From Eudorina sp. 2006-703-Eu-15 (Eukaryota > Chlorophyta > Chlorophyceae > Chlamydomonadales > Volvocaceae), in the NCBI GenBank assembly GCA_003117195.1, contig BDSI01000040.1, positions 682,658 through 746,657 of the forward strand: a stretch of DNA of 64,000 nucleotides, read 5' to 3'. A program made the position numbers and the translations under genes. Below the pieces are notes generated by a model that worked only from the letters and a program-made list of their open reading frames with translations, did not search any database and was not told the DNA's origin. Below are positions 52,559 to 64,000 of this stretch, piece by piece; the first letter of the stretch is position 1; the number at the start of each line of letters is the position of its first letter.

Positions 52559-52629
52559 CGATACGGCAGCCATTCAGCCGGCGGTTGCTGGCGCCGATAG
52601 CAACCGCCGGCTTAATGGCTGCCGTATCG
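52559..52629. other. Near-perfect 31-bp-arm palindrome
   Basis: Arms 52559-52589 and 52599-52629 are complementary with one mismatch (C at 52575 against the expected A). The arm reads CGATACGGCAGCCATT, then AGCCGGCGGTTGCT. The 9-nt loop is GGCGCCGAT, itself containing GGCGCC. It could extrude a cruciform or be a minimal foldback element. Confidence 0.92.
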
Positions 52630-54586
52630 CGCCTCAGTCAACGGTCGCTCGCGGATGTGGCTGGTCTGCGTCTATCCTCTACGTCGCCATCACCACTCAC
52701 TACCATCTGGGTTGTCGGTAATTCGGGTTTAGGGATCCGGGTATTTCGGGTGCCATATACTTCTGTCACAACATCGGCTATTGCGCTTGACTTCACTTCT
52801 CGCGGCTCAGTTCTCTTTAACACACCGCCCCAGGCCCCCACACACCGTGCCAGTGGGGGCCTGGGACAGTGTGTGGGTACCTGGCACGGCGTGTGGGGGC
52901 CTGGGACCCCCCAAAATTCGACCCCGAATTTCGGACCCCATATGGACATATGGCAATGATATGCGACGAACAATGCAACTACCAGAGTTTGGGACATTTG
53001 GTCATTGTCGTATTTTTGACCGAAGTTGCATGGGATGGCTAGCAGGGGTCGGCTTGCAGGAGGCTACAGCGGCGGGCATCTGGCCGGGCCTGCATCAGGC
53101 TTGCTATCTTCCTTGGCGGGAGGTTCTACAAGCTTAGGTATGTTCCTCTCAAACGCGCAGGAAAGTTCGATAGATGGTCAGATCTTTTCTGCTGCGGCAG
53201 CCCAAAACGTTCTTGTCAGCTTGCGACCAGCTCGCCAGCCACCGCCGCCGCTACCACTACTGAGCATCCTTCATGCCCCGATCGCAAATAAGAGGATTGT
53301 CACCACACCCACGAGCACAAGTTCAGCCAATGCATCACCGATGGCGATCAGAATCGAACGTTCGAACCCGCACCCTTAGATCTTTTCGACCTGGAGTGTA
53401 TTTAAGTTCTTTCAATGGTCAGAACATGGTGTCAGCTGTATGCGAATTAGTTCTTATACTGTCAGAACCTGACTGCAGAGTCAGTTCTACGATTTTGAAC
53501 TTTTTTTGGCCGTTCGAACTTTTGTTCTTAAGATAGCAAGCCTGGCCTGCATGCTGATGAGTTGCTGTGCTTCAATGACGTCATTGCTGCACAGGACGTC
53601 AGCCTGGCCAGATGACTTGGCAGGGCGGCACAATGAGTCAGCCCCAAGATATGGCTTGGGCCGCCCGGCCATGCTATTTTGACTGGACGGCTCCAGTGGC
53701 TGTATGTGCAGCCATATGTCTTGTGACGGAGAGCGGCACAACCAGTCAGCAGTCCGGTGAGGAGGTTTGTCATGATGGCTTCAAAACACTTCTTCCCGTC
53801 CGATGCAGGGCGTGTCCCCTATCCTTGGATGTGGTGTATGCCAATGACTTCATCTCTTTCAGCTTACACACCCTTAGTGCACAATTCGTGCAGAGGGTCC
53901 CAACCAGTGCTGTGTAGCAGGCAGGTCCCAACGAGTGCATGACATGGGTTTACAGTACACATGTCAAACGTTATCAGATTGTTTTGTAACGTCCTGACTC
54001 CTACCGCCGTACATGGCTCAAACCCTGCCCAGAAAGGGTGCCCGAGCCATATCCGCACCATTTACCACCTCAGCTCCCCATCCCGACCGCGGCTCTCAAA
54101 ACGGACAGCGGCATCGTGTTCAGCGTGTCAAACCCCATCTGAAGCCGTGCTCATCTCGAAACGGCCGTCCAGACTCCTCCACAAGTGCCCCTCCAGCAAA
54201 CTACCTACTTCGAGTTGCTGTCGCAAACATTAGCTGCATCGCCGTAGCTGCGACCTGAAAGGTCAAGCAGCGGAGGCCCTAGACTGGCTTGCGTCGTCTG
54301 TCTGTCTGCTGTCTGTCCGGAAAAAACGCGTAACTCGTGTCTTTTCGGTGGTTTCGGAGCCGTTCGCCTAACTACTTGCTGTCGCAAACATTAGCTGCAT
54401 CGCATCAGCCCGTTGCCGCAGCTGACACTACCATGGAAGCCTCTCCGTTTGCTCCCCGCCGCTGCCATGGAAGCCTCTCCGGTTGCTCCTCCCTCAACGC
54501 ATCTTGCCTCAGGGTCGGGACTCACGTTCCCGGCAGCGTCCCCGCCGCTGCTGACCATCGCAGCTTCAGTGCTGCATCTCGACTGC
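52630..54586. other. Unassigned sequence
   Basis: Holds a GC-rich inverted repeat at about 52828-52907 (CCCAGGCCCCCACACACCG against CGGCGTGTGGGGGCCTGGG). An imperfect direct repeat, CTGTCGCAAACATTAGCTGC, occurs at about 54218 and 54379. No gene seen. Confidence 0.5.
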
Positions 54587-54696
54587 CTGTATGTGGCGGT
54601 GATACGTCGGCGGCTTGACGGGCCACTTTACACGCTAGGGTCTGTATGTGGCGGTGATACGTCGGCGGCTTGACGGGCCACTTTACACGCTAGGGT
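54587..54696. repeat. 55-bp exact tandem duplication
   Basis: Units 54587-54641 and 54642-54696 begin CTGTATGTGGCGGTGATACG and end CACGCTAGGGT, with no differences. Confidence 0.92.
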
Positions 54697-54836
54697 CCGA
54701 ACAGGTCCGGACGTTGCTGGACATTTGCACTGGCGTGCTGTCCGTGTGTTGTGATCCTCACGTTTCTGGCCGAAGACTCTACGGCCTTCTCATTTGTTGT
54801 TAGTTCAGTCAAGTGACCCTTGCAGGCTTTGGAAAT

Positions 54837-55313
54837 GCACCCCCGCCCGGACTCCTCAGAGCGGTGGAATCCCACCCTTGGAGTCGGCAACCGCGCGGAC
54901 TCAGCTTTGCGCTTCTACGCACCGCAACAGCACCAGACGATATATCATATTTATATATAAAAGTTGTGCGCATTAGGCGCACAGAAACTGTGGTCGAGGC
55001 CGGCTCCACGACATGCTGGGCAACACAACGCAGTTCCATGCGCTAGCCGCGCTAACCTGTGCTTCATAGTTTAGCGTACAGCTTATTAAGAGCCATGCTT
55101 GGATCAAGCGTTTGTGGCCACGACAACGCACTCTTGAGCGACAGCGACGATGCGGACGACCTTGTGCCTAAAGCCTAATGCGCAAAACTTTTACATATAA
55201 TTATGATATATCGTCTGGTGCTGTTGCGGCGCGTAGAAGCGCAAAGCTGGGTCCGCGCGGTTGTGGACTCCAGGGTGGGAGTCCACCGCTCTGAGGAGTC
55301 CGGGCGGGGGTGC
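54837..55313. mobile_element. Foldback MITE, MULE-like, copy 2, with perfect 9-bp TSD
   Basis: Arms of about 140 bp, from GCACCCCCGCCCGGACTCCT on the left and its complement on the right, sharing CGCTTCTACGC, AACAGCACCAGACGATATAT and GCGCATTAGGC. It is flanked by TTTGGAAAT at 54828-54836 and 55314-55322, an exact 9-bp duplication. It is the same family as 44434-44929 by its termini (GCACCCCCGC...GGACTCC) but differs inside. Confidence 0.92.
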
Positions 55314-55322
55314 TTTGGAAAT

Positions 55323-55771
55323 GGGCGTCTTCAACATGTTTGTCATCGAACCGGTTGAACTTGCAATTACAATACGTATAACCCATTCCCGCGAATGAAA
55401 TGTTAGTATCTCTGGTGTCTCAAGAGCAATGGTTGATAACGCGGGTAGGTGTGCGGACACGTCTTGAGCGATGTACGCAGCCATTCCCAATGCTTATTCT
55501 TCAATTCTTTGATTTCTTTCTCTCGAGCAGGCTGTACGGGTTTCGGCGCCACTCACGTTGAACTGACGTGCTGACCCCCTTGCGGTGTGTACGTCCCGGC
55601 ATGCGTCGTGAAATGCACGTATACATAATCATAATCGATTTTTATCGTGTTCGTAACGTGTGCATTAGTTATCAGCGTTATGGTCGATTCTGCCCTTTGA
55701 GAGCTTTGAGAGTGTCCGACTGCTGTCCGACTGCTGTCCGTGTTAGGGTACTGGTCACGAAACTTCATAGG
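55323..55771. other. 5' flank of the ankyrin gene
   Basis: No confident promoter element. The reading frame of the first exon remains open upstream to about 55568, so the true start may be earlier than 55772. Confidence 0.45.
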
Positions 55772-58700
55772 ATGACAGACATGAACCATTGCTCCCATGA
55801 CAAGATAGAGGCTGCCACAAAATTGGGGATCACTGTTTTCCCGACTTCGGCTGCGCTTCGCGACGACGCTGGTATAGATGGCTTGGTAGAAGATCACCTG
55901 CTCAACAAGAATGAATCTGCGGGCTCAAGTAACGATGGAAAGGTTCCTGACAAGGTGTGTATGCGATGCTTATCGTCTTGGTCACATTTAGGCGAATGAT
56001 GAAACATTTTGCAAGCTGAGTACAGGTTTGGCTGATGGTGTTAGCATGGTCTGGATTGCGCACTACGGCTGCAGCCGCTGCATGTTCGTCTACGTTCAGG
56101 CGACTACACCGTGAAGTTATTACCACACCGGCGCTTTTGGCAAAAGCACTCATTGCTGACCACGGTCCACGCCAAGCAGCTTACGAATTGTGTGGTGATT
56201 GTGGTGGCCTGGCCTATTCGATGCATAGGGTTCGTGATGATGCCAACATTGCGGCTACAGTTAGGGAGCTATTTTTCTTAACGGTGTCACACCACGCGAT
56301 TGGCACCGCGGCTGCTTTTATAACTTCTGTAGCTGGCACAGCTGCGGAAATGGTTGCTTTCGTGAATAAGTACAACAGTAATATGGATGGCACTGGTATG
56401 GCGAGGATGGAACATGTCAGGTCGCTGCTATCTGCAATGCCTAGTCATGTCTTCCATCATCGCCAGAGTCTACCAGGTGTGTTGCCTGTCGGGATCACTC
56501 TGTTACTCGACCGTTCCACTTATCCCAAAATTTCCTTCCGCTGCATCAGTCTGCCTTCTGGATGCTGTACTTATGCTCCGTCAGCCCTTGGAGAAACTAC
56601 TCCAATCTGCTGCAGTTTTGGGTCAAATCGATGTCATGACAACCGCATTATTACTTGGGGCATCTGAGCTGAGCGCAGCTCTGTTGAAAGCATGTAGTTC
56701 AGGTCAGAGCTTCGCTGTTTGGTTGTTATTGGCAGCTGGTACTGATCCAAATGCTTTGGACCTGAAAAGCAACTGCTCCAGTGTGTATCCACATGTTGTC
56801 AGGTAAGTGCTGTATGGATCCTGTCGGAGGGTATGAGGGGGGGTGTAAGGTGCGCTTTCAGACCTGGCCCAGCTATATACCAACAAGAGTGTTCTCTTTG
56901 GCATTTTTGTACCTAATTTTGGTATCTAAATGGGCCGAGTGGGGGCACTCAGATGAGCTTCCAAGGCAACTAGATGCGACCTCAAGGGCCTAACGGCCAG
57001 TTAGGTGAGCATACACGGCAGTCTCTGTTCCCCCTTGTTCCAGGTGCTTTGGATATGTGCTTGACCGCCGTACTTCTCCTCCTCCTGGGGCGTGGTTAGG
57101 AGTGGGGTGACAAGGGTTTGGGGAGGCGGGGAGAGAAGGGGAACAAGGAGGGGGCCCCCCTCGCCCCACTCCGTCCCTTTTGTTCCCCCCTTAGTTGCCT
57201 TACCCCACAGCGCACCACAGAAGGACGAGAAGTAAGGTAGCAAATCCTGGGTGCAAAGGAGGTAGCCTGAGGCACTAGAAAGCCAGCTGCGGCTTCTTGC
57301 GCTACCTCCCTGTAGCGCTGAACGGTTTTTATTCATATAAAAACAAGTAGTACACAACAGATGGCATCAAGAGGTATGGGTATAAATGTGTCACAGGGTA
57401 GGACACGTCTCAATGCATCATTGGTGCACTGGCCAAAATGGAAACTCACTTCAGCCGATATTTGCCAGGCACTAATAAAATTATTTCTTAGTAGGTATCT
57501 AGCAAGTGATGACTCGGAGTAGGACAGGAACAAGCAGACAAGGACAGCACAGATCACAAGACTGCTGCTTGGCGTACTGATTGGTAGTTCTGTGTGACAT
57601 ACACCTGGTGGTTCTCATACAAAATACGGATGCAATTATTATGCTGATGCGGATTTCCGACATACATCATGTGACTTCAAAGATATGTATGGCAGACATC
57701 CTGAGTCATATGGGTTGATGGCTTGTGAATTGTAAGATACTGCCATCCTGAGTCATATGGGTTGATGGCTTGTGAATTGTAAGATAGAAAGGCTTACCCG
57801 ATGGTTGGGAACCCATTTGGGCTCCTCATATTGTTAGCGTCTGTTCGGCTTTGCTACTGGCTTACATGAATGATCAAAATTATGTTGATACTTGAGAATG
57901 CTTGCCAAAATTACCTGATCTAATGGTGCCATTTGTTACTGTGTGTGAGTCACCGCACAAGCTATTTGGCTGCTGACACGAAGATGTTCGTGCTTCCTAA
58001 GTGTTATAAGGAAGGAAAGCAGTGTGTGTGTGTTACATGGTTGGGGGTGCGTAACCCCATACCTGCACATACCCATACGAGCTGGAGGCCCAAGGGTGAA
58101 CAAAACGGCCAAAAGCACTGGTTTGCAATACCGCGTTAACAGGAGTCGACGAGACTAGCGCCCAAAGGGCACGATAGAATTATGGTGAGCCCACATGCGC
58201 TCCAACATCTTTGCCAAACGAGCCGGATCCCAGGCCATCGCCTCCCTCATAGTGTTAGGGCGGTGAAACCCTTCCTCAGCGTGTATTGCATCATAAGCTG
58301 GGCAGTCGAGTAGAACATGCTTCTCATCTTCAATCTGGTCTTCAGAGCGGCAGCAACGGCAGACCCGTTGCCCTCTAGGGACATGGTGCCTACCCCTCCG
58401 CGCCTTGTTAGACTCAAGTGCCCAACAACAAAGCCTGAATTGCATTAGCTTCCGGTGTGCAGAACGGGGGATAAAAACTGTGGTGTGCGGTTGCCACATA
58501 ACGGCCGCCGCACCCATAAACGACAGGCCCACCCAATGCTTGTACTTCGACATGTGGATCCCTGGCTGCTTCCCGTCTGATGGGTAATTGTCTGGCTCGA
58601 CATCGAGGCGCACATGTTCCCAACCGCTCATTAGTCGTTCCCTCATTGCCGTCACAATCTGAGCCTCGGGAAGAGGTTTGGACAGTAACCACTCAACTCG

Positions 58701-61700
58701 CTGTTCAACACCTTCTGCATCGTGAGGTAGCCCGCTCCAAATATCACACTCTTAAGTACGACATTAAACGCAAGAACGAGGCTCCCCAACCGCCCCGTTC
58801 AGGGTCAGTGAGTGCATCGATAACCTCCTGACATGGGACTGCGTGTGCGACCATGCCCTTCTGCGTCTGCAGGCGGTTCGAAAAGCGAACCACTTGCTTC
58901 ACCAAATAGTAATGCAGGGGAAGCTCGGCCAATTCTACGAAAAGAAGGTGGCGAGCTGCCCCCACAATTTGTCGCATGAACGCAATCTGCAGCTGGACTG
59001 CATCATTGTGTAGGCACGCTTCGAAAAGTCCTTCTGCCAGGTTGTTTGCATCGCATCGTCTCCCCACCCTGTTCAAAACCTCTGTCAACACAAAAGGGCC
59101 CCAAGCCTGACAACCATACAGCCAAATCGCTCGAACTTGACTGGCAAAACACCTCATTCACACATCAGGGGCGAAAAAGCTTCAGCTTATCCAATTTGGA
59201 GCTCAAAGAGAACATCTTTCAACTGCTGTCGACAGGCACTGAAAGGCCGCGAGGGCCCATACACCAGGCCGAGATAACACGCGCTGTCCTTGGCTGGTAC
59301 TACTTGCCCGGAAAGCCGTAGCTGCTCACAGGCTGAACTAACCTCTGTACGCCGGGACTCACGTGATGTGTCAGTCCCTTAAGTGGCGCCTGGGGCCCAT
59401 GTGTATGCATCGCCCTTGCTGTCCCGGTGTGAGTAATCTAAGTGGCATGATCCGGATGGGGTGCTTGGGAATACATGTCAACAGAAGTGCAATCACAAGG
59501 TTTCGCCAGTTGGGGATGACGCTGCGGCTGTGCTGCCAACTATTGGATAGCATGCAAGCGAATATTTTATGGTGGTCTGAACGGCCTGAACCTCGCAACT
59601 TAAGCCCTTCCTGAGTATACTGTGAGCCCACAGGTTCATACTGATATACTGATACTAACCTTTTCAATATGTGCCCTTCTACCCTTTTACTCTTATTATT
59701 GTTATTGTTATAATTATACTTGATTGTTAATATTATTCCTATAATTATTAATATTATTACTACTATTGTTATTCCTATTATTATTATTATTGTTATTATG
59801 TCCACTTCTGTTGCATCAGTACGTGGTCTGTGTATCCCAGTGGCCAATATTCCTTCTTAGAGTGTGCAGCCAACCAAACGGATTACTTTGGCAGGGGAAG
59901 CCCTGTTTCACCCTACCTGGCTTTCAGAAGAAAGATGTTGTAACATGTCTTTCTGCATGCCCTCTCATGGGATGTTTTTCTGATTATACCTTGTACAAAA
60001 TAAATATCCTGCTATGCCACACTGATATCTTGCTGTTCTGTTGGCACTGTCACTACAGGGGTGCTGCAGCTACAATTGGACAACATGAGACTGGCCAGAA
60101 GAGTAGCAAGCTCAGAGCAAATAATGATAACACTAACATCACAGCGTCGGCTGTCCCTGTAGTGAATGACTTACTGGTGGCCGCCTTGTATGGCAACCAG
60201 GCAAGACGACATCCCAAGAATTTTGAGACTACGGACCCACAGACACCCGCCCAGCATTTAGCCATCAGGAACAATATCTCTCAACTCCTATCATCACAGT
60301 TGCACAATCCAGATTCATTGTTTCCACTTCAGGCGCATGAACGAACCATGAGTGCAGTGTCCACAGCTGTACATGCGACAACTACACCGCAAGCTCTGAC
60401 CAGCAAAATGCTGATGCAATCTAGGGTAGCAGCTTGGATGACTCCACTACATGCGGCTTGTCAAAATGGTCATGTTACTGCAGCCTTAATGCTGCTTCAA
60501 AAGGGTGCACATGTTGATGTGGAGGGAGGTTCAGAGTTCATCAATGCTGGGCATCCACAAATTGTTGATGAGCTACTCAACCTCATGCCAAGCCTGCACA
60601 GGCATCTTGGTAGCGCACTGGTGAATGCTACAATAAATAACAAAGTGGCTGTCGTTTCTGCTCTCCTCGAACATGGAGCTGATCCAACTTACTCAAATGG
60701 CATGGCTCTACAGGAGGCTGTATTTTTGGTAAGACTTGCAGATGCCGGTTTGGGGGGGGAGGACGCAGCATTTGAAACTGGCCACAACCGTCAGAGTTGC
60801 GGGCTGTGATAAAGAAGGTCAATGCAGGGTCCAAACCCGAAACAGAAGGATAGGTGCCTCAATGTTTCGGCGAAGCTGGTGGGGGGACAAGTGGAATGTT
60901 CGAGGTGACCGGAAGGAGCTTACGTCCGTGGGGCCCGGCGCTGGGTCCGTGACACCCAAGCAGATGAGCTCCGTGGTGAACAAGTGAATGGCTTGGCTGG
61001 GGTGGCCAGCCAGGCGAGGGGCATGGGGAGCATCCTCGTGTTCCCCTCCCGTCTCTGCCCACTGCCATGGGTCCCTTGCATACTGCCGCGGCCAACTGAA
61101 GTTAAGCAAATAGAGAATGCTGTAAAGAACCTACAGGCATTTTCGGGTTCATTTTGATGAAGGTTTGGGTGTGTACGACAACATCTTTGCTCCGGAACCA
61201 TCGGCCGGTCGGTTTGGGGGGTCCCCAAAAAGCTTCTAGGCATATGTTCAGGAAATAACTTACCTAAACCCCCCCTGCAGATGCTTGTATTTATTTTCGT
61301 GGCAGTAATTCGTTGGCCTGCAAAATAAATAATAAAAAACAAACAGCATTCATATTGGTTACAAAGCAATGTATTACTTACCATGGGGCCAGCGGCTGCT
61401 TTTGATTGCTGGTGTGGTGTTATGTATGGATCTTGACTTAGGGTTTGGATGGCAGCAGTAAAAAGCCCCTGCTGGAAGGCCAGGGCAAGGGTTTTGCCTA
61501 GTGTGCTATTACTTATTACAACTTTAGCATATACTTTTGTAATGTGGGTATCAGCAGGTAGGGTGGGTGAGATACAACGGCCATACCATTATTGATACCC
61601 CGGACAAGCAGGAGATCCACCCACCCACCCACTCCCAGCAGAACCCACCCACCCACCGTGGCATGCAGTACAGTTGTGTATGCAGCTGACGGGAAAACAA

Positions 61701-62646
61701 TGTGAACCCTGTTGATTTGGTAAAGGGAATCTCTGGTTTCTATTCTTCCTTTGGCTTATCTATTGATGACCAATTGTTTGCATCCCTTTGGTCTGGTTTC
61801 ACGTCCTGCCATCCTTAACAAAGAGCCCTGCATTTTATATTCCTACATTACACCTTTGCATCCTACAGTGACCTGCATTGATTGCGCCCATCATCAACTA
61901 CATCCAGCTACACATTCTGCCTAGGTCCCTTCACATGCATTATTATTTGCAGCTAGGGCTGCACAGTGAGCCTAACCGTCACGCCAGAGATATTCTTGGC
62001 GGCAAGCTTCACCAAGCACAATGTGATAGGACCCAGGGCTGCATGCCCATTGCGAGAGCATGGTCTCCTAGAATAGGAGATCTACCGGCTTACTGAGGCC
62101 CCCAGCCCTCAACACGGTCTCAAAAATATTTGGAATCAAGTTATTACTGCTAAATGAAGTTATTACTGCTTCTGGTGCACTGGGATTGGAACCACCCCTA
62201 CACCCTCTGCAATACAACCAACTTGAAAAGGCTGGGTTTTTTTGCTATCCAGGTTCAAACGCATTGTCATTACAGCTTTGGTCATAAGATAAATGAATTT
62301 GAGGGTTGGGTTGTTTCTGTGTACCTGTATCTATGTACTCCAAACATTCACCATGGAGTATGCATACTGTAGATGTTTATCAGCAAGTACACGGGTTGTA
62401 AGCAAGGACTGCAAACGGTTGTGATGCTTGAAGTTTGTGAGGGCTTTTGTATTGTAAGGACTGTACACGGAATGTTAATGAATCCTTGTGCAGGGTCATG
62501 TGGATGTGCTCAAGTTGTTGCTCAAGAGCGGTGTGGTGTGGCTTGCTGAGGGCAGCAACTTGCAGAACATGATGGAGCTCGCCCTCTGCTGGCAACGTGA
62601 AGATGTCATCAAGATTTTGCAAGACCAGGCAACCAGCAGCAGGTAG
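55772..62646 (+). CDS. Ankyrin-repeat protein of unknown function, 5 exons
   Basis: Exons 55772-55954, 56026-56476, 56550-56802, 60059-60728 and 62494-62646 join in phase to 508 residues. Start chosen: MTDMNHCSHDK at 55772. The N-terminal ~60 residues are unconserved. Exon 2 has helices including ALLAKALIADHGPRQAAYEL. Exon 3 reads as degenerate ankyrin helices (LLQSAAVLGQIDVMTTALLL, AVWLLLAAGTDPNAL). Exon 4 has one clear ankyrin repeat, MTPLHAACQNGHVTAALMLL then QKGAHVDVEGG, and a partial one, VVSALLEHGADPTY. Exon 5 adds GHVDVLKLLLKSGVVW and the end EDVIKILQDQATSSR. Such repeats bind proteins; no catalytic or membrane segment is seen. Intron 3 is 3.3 kb and contains an antisense LINE-C. It could be an F-box or scaffold protein, but no second domain is identifiable. 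Confidence 0.82.
56827..57000. other. Start of the long third intron
   Basis: Intronic sequence of the ankyrin gene; no separate feature. The intron runs 56803-60058. Confidence 0.5.
57697..57786. repeat. 47-bp tandem duplication in the ankyrin-gene intron
   Basis: CATCCTGAGTCATATGGGTT with the following GATGGCTTGTGAATTGTAAG occurs at 57697 and again at 57744. The two units are identical where both are present. Confidence 0.9.
58022..59330 (-). mobile_element. LINE-C remnant (ORF2 C-terminus), antisense in an intron
   Basis: Decayed non-LTR retrotransposon. From 5' to 3' on the minus strand: a degenerate YLGLVYGPSRPFS-like stretch (59320-59230), then WLYGCQAWGP...LQIAFMRQIVGAARHL...LPLHYYLVKQVVRFSNRL (59157-58744), a frameshift, then LMSGWEHVRLD, YKHWVGLSF and the zinc-knuckle-like RVCRCCRSEDQIEDEKHVLLDCPAYD, ending MLERMWAHHNSIVPFGR at 58155. 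The Cys-Cys-His-Cys spacing and the CP after it are typical of L1-like C-termini. The 3' UTR runs to CCATGTAACACACACAC near 58024. Frameshifts and stops show it is dead. Confidence 0.82.
59685..59800. repeat. AT-rich TTATTATTG low-complexity tract
   Basis: Irregular TTA, TTG and AAT repeats about 115 bp long, strongly AT-rich compared with the window, inside the ankyrin-gene intron. Confidence 0.85.
60729..62493. other. Fourth intron of the ankyrin gene
   Basis: About 1.76 kb. It contains a (CCCA)n-like tract at 61616-61657. No other gene was recognised. Confidence 0.55.
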
Positions 62647-62950
62647 CCTCATTGCAAAATGCAAGGGCTCTGTAAGCATGAAGGTGTCACCCCGGATGCC
62701 TCAGGGCTGTATGCCTGACTTACAGGCCCTGGTGTGAAGCTGGTTTGATATTGGGTTGCTACTAATGTTTACATCTGCATGCCTTACATGCATACTGGCA
62801 GTACGTAGAGGCCATCCAGGCGGGTGGTGCACGAAGGAGCTAGTCTTTTGTTCATGATTTCCCCAAGGCTGTGCAGCAGTCGTCATGCAGCTGTTGTTCC
62901 ATTCCATGAAGCCTGGTAAAAGTATGTACGTATCGTGCTAAATATATGGA
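62647..62950. other. 3' flank of the ankyrin gene
   Basis: About 300 bp between the ankyrin stop and the antisense retroelement remnant; no separate feature seen. Confidence 0.5.
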
Positions 62951-63960
62951 TTAACTGAATGAGGATGCCGACCAGAGCCTGGCTTGTATTTTGGGGGTGG
63001 GGAACTGAGGGGTGGCGTATTCACCCTGTATGCCCACACCGCCGGGGGAGTCTAGGTTGGCCACACTAATTTTTTCCCACCCTCCATCACTGGCCGGGTC
63101 CAGACGATTGCGTCTGTGGGATGATTGCACTTGCGGTTTCAATGGTATGTTGATTGATGTGCAGGCAGGTACTGTGTTGGTCACTAAGAGCCTACAGGCA
63201 AGTGGCTGAAGTGTGTTTGACAGGGTTCCAGTGCTGCCCAGTGTGACTATTTGTGTCGTGGTGTAGTGCACTGTCCAGCCCGCCTTTGTTAGTTCCTCTT
63301 TGAGTCTTGAGTGTTGTGTTGTCTTCTGTGCTAGGTCGCCAGTGTACCCCTCGTACATGATGTATACCTGGTGCGTGGTCTTGTCCACAGGTCCCTGGTA
63401 GTGTTTGCGCTTGGTTTTGTGAGAGGCGAGTGTGGGTATGAACTTAATGTCAGGTCGGAGGCGTTGGACCTCCTTTTCAGTCATATGTGGCAGCATCCAT
63501 TTGGGAACCAGTGCAACTGCAGAACATTGGGACATCACCAGCATCCATAATCATGAAACCCCCTCCATAGCGCTTTCATAGCAGCCCCTGCCTGTTGAGG
63601 CAGTCCGCAATGATATGCTTGGCCCAGTTATGCTGGTGGGTGTACATGCCTTAAAACGTCGCTTGCTGGCAGCTTCCACGTATGTGAGCTCCGGAGTAGT
63701 CCAGTGTGGGACCTGATGGGATACAATTGTGACAGAGGGTAGAGTTTTCGGAGTTTTGTTCTAGGTAAACTGCTGGAATGTAACTCAAAGACACTAACAG
63801 CCTACATAGCTATCTCAAATGACTAGGCTGTGGCCATGGTTGGGGCAGCAATATTCAGCCCCTCTCTGCCGTCTCTGCACTGGCCTGGGACTGGTCGAGA
63901 ATCCCCGACATCAGACTTAATGCAGATCGGCGGGCCCATAACGTGAACACAGTCAGCCGA
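62951..63960 (-). pseudogene. Decayed retroelement ORF C-terminus, possible restriction-endonuclease-like domain
   Basis: An open frame of 197 codons (63544-62951) reads LVPKWMLPHMTEKEVQRLRP, DIKFIPTL, HQVYIMYEGYTGDLAQKTTQ, HSRLKEELTKAGWTVHY and IVTLGSTGTL. Upstream on the same strand the stop-interrupted reading HQHNWAKHIIADCLNRQG, then YGGGFMIMDAGD (about 63640-63530) looks like its continuation. The order 'RPD...E.GY.GD...K...H..L...L...G..V...I..LGS.G' resembles, by inference only, the PD-D/E-K endonuclease layout of some non-LTR elements (R2-like). I do not recognise the family with certainty. The window ends before its 5' part. Confidence 0.4.
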
Positions 63961-64000
63961 TTAGCTGCCCTGCCCAGCGAACTCGGTGATGGGTGCAACA

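Noticed and set aside
53330..53400. Possible tRNA (complement contains GGGTTCGAACGTTCGATTC)
   Set aside because: The stem around the B-box-like sequence does not pair well and no A box or acceptor stem could be drawn.

Overview
The window is nuclear DNA of a eukaryote, most likely a chlorophyte green alga. Genes are split by many short GT-AG introns. Five host genes can be read exon by exon: an SPX-SLC13 phosphate transporter, eIF5, a PPTC7-type PP2C phosphatase, UNC-50 and an ankyrin-repeat protein. The SPX-SLC13 fusion, long (CA)n tracts and L1-like LINEs fit green algae, but the species cannot be named from sequence alone.

Layout. 1-6652 (+): SPX-SLC13 transporter, lacking its first exon. 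7933-10663 (-): complete eIF5, convergent with it. 10664-18698: retroelement 3' ends, a broken hAT-like transposase, and a LINE remnant split by a palindrome-ended element. 18699-20830 (+): PP2C phosphatase. 20831-23824: mostly featureless, then two fused copies of the palindrome-ended element. 23825-36804: a cluster of five 5'-truncated, same-orientation copies of one LINE ('LINE-A'), each ending in a long (CA)n tract and four of them starting inside one, interleaved with duplicated spacers and a broken Pro/Ala-rich ORF. 36805-44929: more repeats, including three nested DNA transposons with readable target-site duplications and a 45-bp minisatellite. 45244-47057 (+): complete UNC-50, with a tRNA-derived SINE in its last intron. 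47058-55771: LINE, SINE and MITE remnants, hairpins and tandem duplications. 55772-62646 (+): a 508-residue ankyrin gene whose 3.3-kb intron carries an antisense LINE. 62951-64000 (-): a decayed retroelement C-terminus.

The host genes are unrelated housekeeping functions (phosphate transport, translation initiation, dephosphorylation, Golgi membrane protein, ankyrin scaffold) and show no operon-like logic. The most interesting biology is in the repeats. LINE-A appears to end in (CA)n and to land in (CA)n, building a self-nesting array, and one spacer looks like a 3' transduction. Element nicknames (LINE-A/B/C, 'palindrome-ended element', F2, F4) are mine and not database names. All homology statements come from reading the sequence and remembered family motifs; no search was run.
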